This document shows, piece by piece, positions 16,184 through 24,410 of a stretch of 64,000 nt of DNA (its first letter is position 1; the number at the start of each line of letters is the position of its first letter). The DNA lies in the NCBI GenBank assembly GCA_016789955.1, contig JAEUPB010000111.1, positions 27,210 to 91,209 on the forward strand. The letters run 5' to 3'. A model generated the notes under the pieces. That model did not search any database and had not been told where the DNA came from. It saw nothing but the letters and a program-made list of their open reading frames with translations. The translations under genes were made by a program, and so were the position numbers. Source of the DNA: Rubrivivax sp. GTDB taxonomy: Bacteria; Pseudomonadota; Gammaproteobacteria; Burkholderiales; Burkholderiaceae_C.

Positions 16184-17179
16184 TCACTCGCTCGCCGAGA
16201 AGCCGGTCGCCTTCACCACCTGCGCCCAGCGCACGCCTTCGGCCTGCACCTGCTGCTGGAAGGGGGCGCCGCAGGCGCTCGCGGGATACAGCCCCTGCGT
16301 GGCGAGCTTGGCCTTCACGTCGGGCACCTGCACGGCGGCCTGGTGCGCGCGCACCAGCCGCTCCACCACCTCGGGCGGCGTGGCCTTCGGCGCGACGAGG
16401 CCGAACCACGCGGTGGTGGTGAGGTCGGCCAGCCCCTGCTCGGCCAGCGTCGGCACCTGCGGCAGCGTGTCCACGCGCGCCGCGCCGGTGGTGGCCAGCG
16501 CCACCAGGCGGCCGGCCTGCACGTGCGGCAGCGCGGTGGCGAGCTGCGTGAAGCCGAACATCACCGTGCCGCCGAGCAGGTCGGTGACCTGCGGCGCGCT
16601 GCCCTTGTACGGGATGTGCGTGAGCGGCGTGCCGAGCTTCTCGCCGAGCTGGTGGCCGAGGAAGTGCGACGGCGTGCCGGGCTGGTACGACGCGTAGCTC
16701 GCCTGCTGCGGGTTGCGCTTGAGCCAGGCTGCCAGGCCCGCCACGTCGCGCACGCCCGTCGACGGATGCGCCACCAGCACCAGCGGGAACTCGACGCCCT
16801 TGCAGATGTACGCGAAGTCGCCGATGCCGTAGGGCAGCTTGCGGTAGGCGCTGGGGTTGATCGTCAGGATCGCCGCGGTGCCGACGAACAGCGTGTGGCC
16901 ATCGGGTGCCGCGCGCACGGCGGCGTCGGCGGCGACGAGGCCGCCACCGCCGCCGGCGCGGTTCTCCACCACCACCGGCTGCTTGAGCGTGCTGCCCAGC
17001 TGCTCGGCGATCGTGCGCGCGTAGGCGTCGATCGCACCGCCGGCCGTGGAGGGCACGATCAGCGTGATGGGCTTCGTCGGCCACGCTTGTGCGTGGGCCG
17101 GCGCGGCGCAGGCGATGAGCGCCAGAAGGGTGCCGGCACGCCTGGCTGCGGTGGCGAGCGAGGGCATGCGGGGGGCCAT
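16184..17179 (-). CDS. Bug/TctC-family periplasmic solute-binding protein (2)
   Basis: A 331-residue receptor with a signal peptide ending near AAPAHAQAW. The mature protein begins WPTKPITLIVPSTAGGAIDAYAR, in which the usual PPGG loop reads STAGG. It has the family's PYKGSAPQVTDLLGG and DTLPQVPTLAEQG segments. The ATG at 17179 lies 2 nt after the stop of the upstream Bug gene, so the two receptors are co-translated. No TctAB permease is present. It may pair with the sulfatase upstream in supplying an organic acid or sulfate ester. Confidence 0.92.
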   Translation of the reverse strand: MAPRMPSLATAARRAGTLLALIACAAPAHAQAWPTKPITLIVPSTAGGAIDAYARTIAEQLGSTLKQPVVVENRAGGGGGLVAADAAVRAAPDGHTLFVGTAAILTINPSAYRKLPYGIGDFAYICKGVEFPLVLVAHPSTGVRDVAGLAAWLKRNPQQASYASYQPGTPSHFLGHQLGEKLGTPLTHIPYKGSAPQVTDLLGGTVMFGFTQLATALPHVQAGRLVALATTGAARVDTLPQVPTLAEQGLADLTTTAWFGLVAPKATPPEVVERLVRAHQAAVQVPDVKAKLATQGLYPASACGAPFQQQVQAEGVRWAQVVKATGFSASE

Positions 17180-17181
17180 CG

Positions 17182-18156
17182 TCAGTCCGCCTTCAGGTTG
17201 ATGCGACGCGCCACCGTGCCCCAGGTCTTCGAATCGGCCGCGATGCGCGCGGCGCTGTCGGCCGGCGCCGCCGCCACCACCTCCTGGTCGCTCTGCTTGA
17301 GCCGCTCCACCACGTCGGGCTGGCGCAGCGCGGCGGCCATCGCCGCGTGCATCGCGTCGACCACCGGCCGCGGCACGCCCTTGGGCGCGAACAGCACCAG
17401 CGAGAAGGTTGCGTCGAAGCCCGGGTAGCCCGCTTCGGCCACGGTGGGCACTTCGGGCAACAGCGCCGAGCGCTTCGCGCCAGACACCGCCAGCGCCACC
17501 AGCTTGCCGGCGCGCACCTGCGGCAGCACGGTGGGGCCGGCGAGGAATCCGCAGTCCACCTGGCCACCCATCACGTCCTGCATCGCGGGAGCCGGGCCCT
17601 TGTAAGGCACGTGGTCCATCTCGATGCCGGCGGTGGCGATGAACAGCTCGGTGGTCAGGTGCCCGGGCGAGCCGGCGCCGCCCGAGGCATAGCTCGTCTT
17701 GCGCTCCTTGGCGCGCCGCACCAGGTCGGCCACGGTCTTCACGCCGGTGCCCGGGTTGCACACCAGCGTCTGGCTGAAGGCGCTGGCGCGCATCACCGGC
17801 ACCAGGTCGTCGGGCTTGAAGGCGAGCTTCGTGTAGACATGCGGGTTCACCGTCAGCAGCGTGTCGGTGGACCACAGCCAGGTGGCGCCGTCGGGCGCCG
17901 CGCGCGCGGCCTCGGCCGCACCGAGGTTGCCCGCGGCGCCGGGCTTGTTGTCGATCACGATGGTCTGCTTCAGCGCCACCTGCATCTTCTCGGCGGCACT
18001 GCGCAGCACGATGTCGCTGGGCCCGCCGGGCGGCAGCGGCACGATGACGCGGATCGGCTTGTCGGGCCACGCGCCTTGCGCCGCGGCGGGCAGCGTGGCA
18101 AGGGCGCAGGCCGCTGCCGCGCAGAGGCGGGCGACGGCGAGGGGGATTCGGTGCAT
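17182..18156 (-). CDS. Bug/TctC-family periplasmic solute-binding protein (3)
   Basis: A 324-residue receptor. The signal peptide runs to LPAAAQGAW, followed by the typical WPDKPIRVIVPLPPGGPSDIVLRSA ligand loop, DHVPYKGPAPAMQDVMGGQVDCGF and SALLPEVPTVAEAGYPGFDA. It is 25 nt downstream of the sulfatase and directly upstream of Bug protein 2. Tandem Bug genes are frequent in Burkholderiales, but each here differs in its ligand loop, so different ligands are likely. Confidence 0.92.
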   Translation of the reverse strand: MHRIPLAVARLCAAAACALATLPAAAQGAWPDKPIRVIVPLPPGGPSDIVLRSAAEKMQVALKQTIVIDNKPGAAGNLGAAEAARAAPDGATWLWSTDTLLTVNPHVYTKLAFKPDDLVPVMRASAFSQTLVCNPGTGVKTVADLVRRAKERKTSYASGGAGSPGHLTTELFIATAGIEMDHVPYKGPAPAMQDVMGGQVDCGFLAGPTVLPQVRAGKLVALAVSGAKRSALLPEVPTVAEAGYPGFDATFSLVLFAPKGVPRPVVDAMHAAMAAALRQPDVVERLKQSDQEVVAAAPADSAARIAADSKTWGTVARRINLKAD

Positions 18157-18181
18157 GGGTTTCTCTCCAGTCTTCGTCGAT

Positions 18182-19489
18182 TCAACGCTGCGGCATGTCC
18201 TTCGCCCCGTAGCCCAGGCTCACGGTGGCATCGGCGGGGATCGGCGGCATGGTCTCGTTCCACGCCAGCCAGGCGTCGCGCATCGCCGCCAGCCGCGCCG
18301 GCTCCAGCGGCGCGCGGTTGGCGCGCTCGCGCTCGTCGGCGTCGATGTCGAACAGGTACTCGTGGCCGTCGACCTGCAGGTACTTCCAGCGGCCGTCGCG
18401 GCGCGCGCGCTGCCCGCGGTGGTTCATGCGCCAGTGCATCGTGCGCGCGAACGCAGGCCCGCCTTCGAGCACGCCCAGCAGCGACACGCCGTCCAGCGGG
18501 TGCGTGGGCGCCGCAGCCACGCCGGCGAGGTCGAGCACGGTGGCGCTCCAGTCCATCGTCAGGCAGTGCTGCGCCGTGACGCGGGCGCCGGGCATGCGGC
18601 GCGGCCAGCGCGCCACCCAAGGCACGCGGATGCCGCCTTCGGTGAGGTCCATCTTGCCGCCCACCAGCGGCCAGTTGTCGCTGTAGCGCTCGCCGCCGTT
18701 GTCGCTGGTGAAGATCACCAGCGTATCGTCGGCCACGCCGGCGCGTTCGAGCGCTGCCATCACCTGCCCGATGCCTTCGTCCATGTGGTGGATCATGCGG
18801 CGGTAGGTCTCGATGTTGCCGCCGTGCAGGTGGAACAGGTTGGATCGCACCTCGTCGGCCACGTGCGCGTCGTCGCGCGTCTCCCAGGGCCAGTGCGGCG
18901 CGGTGTAGTGCAGGCTGAGGAAGAACGGGTCCGGGCCCGCTGCCGTTCGCTCGATCCACTCGACCGCGCGGCGCGTGATGAGGTCGGTGAGGTAGCCGCT
19001 GTCGTGCCGCTCCTCGTCGCCCTCGAAGAGGTCGTGCGCGCCGTTGGTGGCGCAGTGGCTGAAGTAGTCCACGCCGCCGGACATCGGCCCGTAGAAGGTC
19101 TCGTAGCCCGACTTCAGCGGGCTGAAGTGCGGCGGGTAGCCCAGGTGCCACTTGCCGATCAGCGCGGTGCGCCAGCCGGCATCGCGCAGCAGCGAGGGCA
19201 GCGTCGGGTGCTCGGGCGGCAGGCCCAGCAGCGGGTTGCCGCGCGTGCGGCCGCTGATCGGCTCCTCGGCGGCGCCGCGCAGCCGGTACTGGTAGCGGCC
19301 GGTCATCAGCGCGAAGCGGGTGGGCGAGCACACCGGCGAGTTCGCGTAGCCCTGGGTGAAGCGCAGGCCCTCGGCGGCGAGCCGGTCGATCACCGGCGAT
19401 ACGGCGCCGAATGCGGCGGGCCGGCCGCCGTAGCAGCCGAGGTCGGCGTAGCCGAGGTCGTCGGCGACGATGAAGACGACGTGGGTCAT
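18182..19489 (-). CDS. type I (formylglycine) sulfatase
   Basis: A 435-residue arylsulfatase-family hydrolase of sulfate esters. The formylglycine motif C54-S-P-T-R58 is followed by the family extension LMTGRYQYR. Metal ligands are seen at the N-terminus (VADDLGYADLG) and in FTSDNGGERYSDNW. GKWHLG matches the conserved Lys-Trp-His of the active site. No signal peptide is visible with the ATG at 19489, so the enzyme may be cytoplasmic. It would need a formylglycine-generating or radical-SAM maturase encoded elsewhere. The neighbours (CysB-type regulator upstream, two receptors downstream) fit use of a sulfate ester as a sulfur or carbon source. Confidence 0.92.
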   Translation of the reverse strand: MTHVVFIVADDLGYADLGCYGGRPAAFGAVSPVIDRLAAEGLRFTQGYANSPVCSPTRFALMTGRYQYRLRGAAEEPISGRTRGNPLLGLPPEHPTLPSLLRDAGWRTALIGKWHLGYPPHFSPLKSGYETFYGPMSGGVDYFSHCATNGAHDLFEGDEERHDSGYLTDLITRRAVEWIERTAAGPDPFFLSLHYTAPHWPWETRDDAHVADEVRSNLFHLHGGNIETYRRMIHHMDEGIGQVMAALERAGVADDTLVIFTSDNGGERYSDNWPLVGGKMDLTEGGIRVPWVARWPRRMPGARVTAQHCLTMDWSATVLDLAGVAAAPTHPLDGVSLLGVLEGGPAFARTMHWRMNHRGQRARRDGRWKYLQVDGHEYLFDIDADERERANRAPLEPARLAAMRDAWLAWNETMPPIPADATVSLGYGAKDMPQR

Positions 19490-19544
19490 CGCGGCGGGCT
19501 TTCGCTGCAGCGCCCGGACGGCGGGCGCGAGGTGGCGGATGTTA

Positions 19545-19763
19545 GTGTCGTGAGTTGGAGATTCGTGGCATTGAGATTCGACCAGGCGGTGATGATCGTG
19601 GCGAGGGCGCGGCCTGGTCGAACCCCTGCGGGGCGGGTCGAAACGGGGCGATCGCGGCGTTGCAGAGCCGGCCAGATACCGCTCGGTATCTGGCCGGCTC
19701 CGCGCCTTGCGCTCATCCCCGTTGCGGCCCGTCGCAATGCCACGAATCTCCAACTCACGACAC
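19545..19763. mobile_element. hairpin-rich MITE-like element, copy 1 (219 bp)
   Basis: A non-coding element bounded by TA on both sides (19543-19544 and 19764-19765), with a perfect 29-bp terminal inverted repeat (19545-19573 / 19735-19763; outer end GTGTCGTGAGTTGG). Nested stems lie inside: 19577-19587/19612-19622; 19623-19626/19630-19633; 19634-19648/19717-19731 with one internal A-G mismatch; and a 16-bp perfect stem 19665-19680/19685-19700 ending in GATACC-N4-GGTATC. TA flanks resemble IS630/Tc1-type target duplications, but no transposase is present. A second copy starts at 63716. It lies between the esterase stop and the sulfatase start. Confidence 0.85.
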
Positions 19764-19787
19764 TAGTCGCTGGCGGAGCCGCGCCGC

Positions 19788-20762
19788 TCAGGCGCGCAGC
19801 AGGTGCTCCAGCGGCACCTCGAACCGCGCGGCCCAGTCGTTCTCGGTGTGATCGGCACCGGGGAACACGCGGGTGTCGAACAGGGGGGCCTTCCAGTCGC
19901 GTGCCTCCAGCAGCGCATCCACCCGCAGCTGCGCGTCCTCGTACAGCGCGTCGAGCCCGGCCGTCCCGCGGTCGAGGTACAGGCGGTGGCGGCCCGCTTT
20001 GGGCAGCTTCTCGCGCAGGTAGGCCAGCGCCGCATCGGGCACCGCGCGGTTGGGCTGGAAGCTGCCGATCCAGTGCGTGGACAGGCAGGCCGCGCCGCCC
20101 CACACCTGCGGCTGCTCGCACAAGGCGTTGATCGAGATCAGCCCACCCATGCTGGAGCCGGCGATGAACCGGTGCTCGCGGTCTTGCGCCGTGCCGTAGC
20201 GGGCCTCGATCATCGGCACGAGTTCCTCGGCGAGGAAGCGCAGGTACGCGGCCGACGATGCGCGCTTGGGCACGCCCTGCGTGGCCAGCGCGTCCAGCGT
20301 CGGCCGGTCGTTCACCCGCGACAGGATGCCGGCGGGAAAGTACTCGGCATGGCGGGCATCGCCCCGGTTCCACACCCCCACGAGGATGAACGGCCGCACG
20401 CGCCCGGCGGCGATGAGCCGCGCCGCGGTGACATGCGCGTTCCACGCTTGCCCGTTCCAGCTGCGGCGGGGGTCCCACAGCATCTGGCCGTCGTGCAGGT
20501 AGAGCACCGCATGGCTGCCGTCGGGCCGGTAGCCTGGCGGCAGCCACACGTCCACCGGGCGCGTGGGCACGCGCTTCGAGGGCATGTCGACGGTCCGCTC
20601 GAGGCGGCCGACGGTGATCGAGGGCATGGGCGGCACGGCCACCGGGGCCGGCGGCGGCGTGCTGCAGCCGCCCGTCAGCACGAGCGCGCCTCCGGCGGCG
20701 ATGACGCGGCGGCGGGCGAGGCGATCCGGGGCGGGCCTATGGACTTCATCGGGAGTGATCAC
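19788..20762 (-). CDS. lipoprotein esterase of the putative-esterase (PF00756/Fes-like) family
   Basis: A 324-residue alpha/beta-hydrolase. The N-terminus LARRRVIAAGGALVLTGGC is a lipoprotein signal with lipobox LTGGC, so the mature enzyme should be anchored to a membrane. The catalytic serine sits in IAGSSMGGLISINAL (GxSxG), and an acid/His pair is plausible in FPGADHTENDW. VGRLERTVDMPSKRVPTRPVDVWLPPGYRPDGSHAVLYLHDG is typical of esterases related to siderophore and carbohydrate esterases. The GTG at 20762 is 2 nt after the stop of the cysB-like gene, indicating coupling. Its substrate is unknown. Confidence 0.82.
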   Translation of the reverse strand: MITPDEVHRPAPDRLARRRVIAAGGALVLTGGCSTPPPAPVAVPPMPSITVGRLERTVDMPSKRVPTRPVDVWLPPGYRPDGSHAVLYLHDGQMLWDPRRSWNGQAWNAHVTAARLIAAGRVRPFILVGVWNRGDARHAEYFPAGILSRVNDRPTLDALATQGVPKRASSAAYLRFLAEELVPMIEARYGTAQDREHRFIAGSSMGGLISINALCEQPQVWGGAACLSTHWIGSFQPNRAVPDAALAYLREKLPKAGRHRLYLDRGTAGLDALYEDAQLRVDALLEARDWKAPLFDTRVFPGADHTENDWAARFEVPLEHLLRA

Positions 20763-20764
20763 GG

Positions 20765-21715
20765 TCAGATCTCGAAGCTCGTGCCCGGCTCCGAGCGCAG
20801 GGCCTGCTCGACCACCGCGCGCGTGAGCGGCGACGCGAAGGTCTCGATGAAGCGGTAGGTGTAGTCGCGCAGCAGGCTGCCGCGGCGCACCGCCAGACGC
20901 GTCATGTTCGCGGCGAACAGGTGCCGCGCATCGATGGCGTGCAGGTGGCGGTCGCGCTCGTCGTCGTAGGCGATGGCCGCGACGATGCCCACGCCCAGCC
21001 CCAGCTCGACGTAGGTCTTGATCACGTCGGCATCCATCGCGCTCAGCACCACCTGCGGCACCAGGCCGGCACGGGCGAAGGCCTCGTCGATGTGGCCCCG
21101 GCCCGTGTAGCCGGTCTCGTAGGTGATGATGGGGTGCTCGGCGAGCTGCGCGAGCGTCACCGCGCCCGGCGCCACGCGGGCCAGCGCATGCGCCGGCGGC
21201 ACCACGATCGTGTGCGTCCAGCGGTAGCAGGGCAGCGCGACGAGTTCGCCGTACTGGGCGAGGGCCTCGGTGGCCACGCCGATGTCGGCGCTGCCGTCCA
21301 GCAGCATGCGCGCCACCTGCACCGGCGAGCCCTGGTGCATGTGCAGCACCACCTGCGGATACGCGGCGCGGAAGTCGCGCACCGCCGACGGCAGCGCGTA
21401 GCGGGCCTGCGAGTGCGTGGCGGCGATGGTGAGCGTGCCGGCTTCGGCGCTCGCGTAGTTCTCGCCCACGCGCTTCAGGTTGTCGGCCTCCAGCAGGAGC
21501 TTCTCGACGATCGGCAGCACCGCGGCGCCCGGTGCCGTCAGGCCCGTGAGTCGCTTGCCTGCGCGCACGAAGATCTCGATGCCGAGTTCCTCCTCGAGCT
21601 CGCGGATCTGCCGGCTGACGCCCGGCTGCGACGTGTGCAGCGCGTCGGCGGCGGTGGTCAGGTTGTAGCCCTGGCGCACCGCCTCGCGGATGGCGCGCAG
21701 TTGCTGGAAGTTCAC
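20765..21715 (-). CDS. cysB: CysB/Cbl-family LysR-type regulator
   Basis: A 316-residue LysR regulator. The helix-turn-helix MNFQQLRAIREAVRQGYNLT and the following TAADALHTSQPGVSRQIRELE closely follow CysB. The effector domain keeps the CysB-type YETGYTGRGHIDEAFARAGL and DADVIKTYVELGLGVGIVAA blocks. CysB/Cbl proteins control sulfur assimilation and sulfonate or sulfate-ester use in response to acetylserine or adenosine phosphosulfate. Its position upstream of an esterase and a sulfatase fits that role. Whether it is the genome's main CysB or a specialised copy cannot be told here. Confidence 0.88.
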   Translation of the reverse strand: MNFQQLRAIREAVRQGYNLTTAADALHTSQPGVSRQIRELEEELGIEIFVRAGKRLTGLTAPGAAVLPIVEKLLLEADNLKRVGENYASAEAGTLTIAATHSQARYALPSAVRDFRAAYPQVVLHMHQGSPVQVARMLLDGSADIGVATEALAQYGELVALPCYRWTHTIVVPPAHALARVAPGAVTLAQLAEHPIITYETGYTGRGHIDEAFARAGLVPQVVLSAMDADVIKTYVELGLGVGIVAAIAYDDERDRHLHAIDARHLFAANMTRLAVRRGSLLRDYTYRFIETFASPLTRAVVEQALRSEPGTSFEI

Positions 21716-21873
21716 GGGGAGCGGGTCCGTAGTGCCGGCAGATCGGCAAGTATCCGATGACCGGTGGGGTGGCTACAGTGCGACCCGATGCACCACGTCT
21801 ACACCGTCGGCGTGCTCGCGGCGGGCAACCCGTGCCGGTGCTGCGCGAGCTGTGAGCGGCGTGCCGCGTCGCG

Positions 21874-22659
21874 TCAGCGGCCGCGGAAGTCGGGCGCGCG
21901 CCGCTGCGTCATCGCGGCGCGGCCTTCGGCGAAGTCGGCGCTGCGCTGCGTGAGGTCGACGCGCTCGCGCAGGCGGGCCTCGTCCCAGTCGCCGGCGGCG
22001 ATCTCCACCAGCGAGCGCTTGGTCGCCTGTGCGGCCAGCGGCGCGAGTGCCGCGGCATCGCGCGCGAGTTCCTGCACGGCGGCGTCGAAGCGCGCGGCAT
22101 CGGCGATCTCGACGAAGCAGTCTGCGTAGGCTTCCACCGGCAGCGCCCGCGCGGTGAGGAACGTGCGCTGCGCCCGCGCCAGCCCGAGTCGCGTCACGTA
22201 GCGGCGCAGCCCGCTCGGGTAGTAGTGCAGCCCCAGCGCGGCCGCCGGCATGCGCCATTCGCTGCCGGCCCGCGCCACGCGCAGGTCGCAGGCCAGCACG
22301 AGGTCGGTGGCGCCGCCGTAGACGCTGCCCGACAGAGCGCAGATCGTCACCGGCCGCATCGCCTCGATCGCCTCGGGCACGCTCTCGAAGAGGTGCGGCC
22401 CGTGCTCGCCGCGCTCGAAGCCACCCACGTGGTAGCCGGCGCTGAACACCGGGCGCGGCTGCCCGGCGGTGTCGGCGGCGAGCACCATCACGCGCACCGA
22501 GGCGTCGGCGTCGATGCGCTGGAAGTGAGCCCGCAGCACGTGCAGGTCCTCGTCGTGCAGGCTGTTGCGCTGCGACGGGCGCCGCAGCCGCACGGTGGCG
22601 ACGGGGCCGTCGAGGGTCAGCGTCGGCGGGCCTACGGCGGTGTCGGCAGGCAAGGTCAT
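21874..22659 (-). CDS. enoyl-CoA hydratase/isomerase (crotonase) family protein
   Basis: A 261-residue crotonase-fold protein. CoA/oxyanion segments are VFSAGYHVGGF and SGSVYGGATDLVLACDLRVA. By comparison with rat crotonase, the two catalytic glutamates (144 and 164) seem to be replaced: an Asp stands near the first position (GGATDL) and an Ala near the second (MPAAALGL). Hydratase activity is therefore doubtful; decarboxylase, hydrolase or isomerase activity is possible. The ATG at 22659 is chosen because the upstream in-frame extension is Pro/Arg-rich and unlike the family. It is divergent from the 22824 gene. The 158 bp to the cysB-like gene hold nothing recognised. Confidence 0.82.
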   Translation of the reverse strand: MTLPADTAVGPPTLTLDGPVATVRLRRPSQRNSLHDEDLHVLRAHFQRIDADASVRVMVLAADTAGQPRPVFSAGYHVGGFERGEHGPHLFESVPEAIEAMRPVTICALSGSVYGGATDLVLACDLRVARAGSEWRMPAAALGLHYYPSGLRRYVTRLGLARAQRTFLTARALPVEAYADCFVEIADAARFDAAVQELARDAAALAPLAAQATKRSLVEIAAGDWDEARLRERVDLTQRSADFAEGRAAMTQRRAPDFRGR

Positions 22660-22823
22660 GCTGGTGGCAGGAGCGGCGGGGTGTGGCGCCCGATTCTGGG
22701 CGGTCGGCCGGCCCCCGGTGCGGCTGGGGCGGCTGCCGGGCATCGGGTCAATCGTGGGGGTGACGGAAGCGGGCGACTTTTCTACAGTCGCGAAGCGCAA
22801 CGTGTGCGCGGACGGAGATGGCC

Positions 22824-24410
22824 ATGCAAGTGAAATCCAAGTCCTTGAGCGATGCCGGCTGGAAGGACATCGTCGCGAAGAACAAGCTCAAGGACAACGG
22901 GCTGCAGAAGGCGCTGGAGAAGCTCAAGCGCGTCGACGAGGACGCGCACGACGAGGCCGACCGCATCCTCGACGAGATCGTCAAGCTCGCCACGGCGCTG
23001 AAGAAGGACAAGGCCGCCGCCGCGGCGGCCAAGCCGATCGGCGAGATCGTGGATGCGGCCGCCGCGCTGCAACGCGAGGTGGCCAAGGCCAAGGCCGAGC
23101 ACGACAAGGCCCAGAAGGCCAAGGCCGAGGCCGAGAAGAAGGCCGCCGCCGAAGCCGCCCGCAAAGGCGACGACGACGAAGACGAAGAAGAGGCGACCCC
23201 CGAACTCCTCACCACCAAGCTCAAGCCGCTGCTCAAGCTGGTGGCCAAGGGCGAACGCATGCACGCCCTCGTGGCCAAGTCAGGCAAGAACGTCAAGGTG
23301 ATGCTGTCCAGAAAGCCCATCTCCCCGGCGCGGCGCAAGATGCTCACCGACGCGCTCGGCGGTGGCAGCACCAAGTTCTACCCCGGGCACTGCGCGCTCG
23401 AAGCCGGCGCCACCACCTTCACCTTGAAGGCCGAAGTCGCGGGCCTGGCCAAGCTCCTCAAGCCTGCGCTGCTCGAGCAGACGGGCCTGAAGCTCAACAA
23501 GATCAAGTGCCGCGGCGAAGACGGCGACGACGACGACGGCGACGACGAAGAAGTGCCGGTCGGCCCCGGCGGCGAAGCGCCCGAAGACGACGAGGACGTC
23601 CCCGTGGGCCCGGGCGGTGAAGCCCCCCCGGAGAACCGCGGCGACGTGCCCGTCGGCCCCGGCGGCGAAGCCCCACCGCAAGACGGCAACGTCGGCATGA
23701 CCCGCCCCTTCGAACTCAGCGCCTCGGTGGGCCGCGGCGGCAAGAACCAGCCCGAGGACGTGCAGCAGGTCCAGGCGGCGCTGAACCGGCGCATGAACGC
23801 CGGCCTGAACGTCGATGGCCAGTGCGGCAAAGGCACCATCGATGCCATCATGGCCTTCCAGAAGGCGCTGGGCCAGTCCAAGCCCGACGGGCGCGTGGAC
23901 CCCGGCCGCGGCACCGCCAATGAAATGGCCAAGAGCGGCAAGCTCCCGCCGCCGCCCCCGCCCCCCAACCCCAAGGCCCCGCCCGAAGACCTCGGCGAGC
24001 CCAGCGTCAAGCACGCGCCGCTGGTATGGAAAGGCACGCGCGGCATCCTGGACCACAACATCAAGGAGCTCAAGCGCGCGGTGCGCCAGGAGTACAGCAG
24101 CGAGCACCCCGACCTGCTGAAGCAGATCGACCAGCACGTGCAGCGCGTGGACGTGATCCTGGAGAAGCTCGACGATCGCCTCGCCGACGCGCTGGAGCGG
24201 GCCAACGCGGCGGCCGACGAGGCGGTGCGGCGCGCCGAACTCGACGCCGCGAAGGCCATCCTGCGCGAGTACACGAGCTTCGTGCAGGAAGAGCCGCTGA
24301 TCGACCACGTCGACAACAACCCGTTCGGTGTGGACACCAAGGTGCGCAAGGTCATCGGCGACAGCCTGAAGCACATGGAGAAGTCCATGGCCAAGGAAGG
24401 CGGCCGGTGA
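22824..24410 (+). CDS. unknown multidomain protein with a peptidoglycan-binding-like domain
   Basis: A 528-residue protein with no signal peptide. In order: a Lys/Ala/Glu-rich helical N-terminus with probable coiled coil (residues 30-115); an acidic hinge (GDDDEDEEE); a globular block around residues 130-235 (KPISPARRKMLTDALGGGS and neighbours) that I do not recognise; and three near-identical VPVGPGGEAP repeats set in an acidic linker. A PG-binding-1-like domain follows (QQVQAALNRRMNAGLNVDG, then AIMAFQKAL and PDGRVDPG), then a proline run and a helical C-terminus. ATG at 22824 has GGAG 6 nt upstream and is preferred to ATG 22818. Its TGA overlaps the GTG of the next gene. Delivery by a secretion system is plausible but not shown. 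Confidence 0.7.
   Translation: MQVKSKSLSDAGWKDIVAKNKLKDNGLQKALEKLKRVDEDAHDEADRILDEIVKLATALKKDKAAAAAAKPIGEIVDAAAALQREVAKAKAEHDKAQKAKAEAEKKAAAEAARKGDDDEDEEEATPELLTTKLKPLLKLVAKGERMHALVAKSGKNVKVMLSRKPISPARRKMLTDALGGGSTKFYPGHCALEAGATTFTLKAEVAGLAKLLKPALLEQTGLKLNKIKCRGEDGDDDDGDDEEVPVGPGGEAPEDDEDVPVGPGGEAPPENRGDVPVGPGGEAPPQDGNVGMTRPFELSASVGRGGKNQPEDVQQVQAALNRRMNAGLNVDGQCGKGTIDAIMAFQKALGQSKPDGRVDPGRGTANEMAKSGKLPPPPPPPNPKAPPEDLGEPSVKHAPLVWKGTRGILDHNIKELKRAVRQEYSSEHPDLLKQIDQHVQRVDVILEKLDDRLADALERANAAADEAVRRAELDAAKAILREYTSFVQEEPLIDHVDNNPFGVDTKVRKVIGDSLKHMEKSMAKEGGR

Noticed and set aside
21764-21873. Small Cys-rich plus-strand peptide (HHVYTVGVLAAGNPCRCCASC)
   Set aside because: The frame continues antisense into the crotonase gene with Arg-rich shadow sequence, and no ribosome-binding site precedes it.
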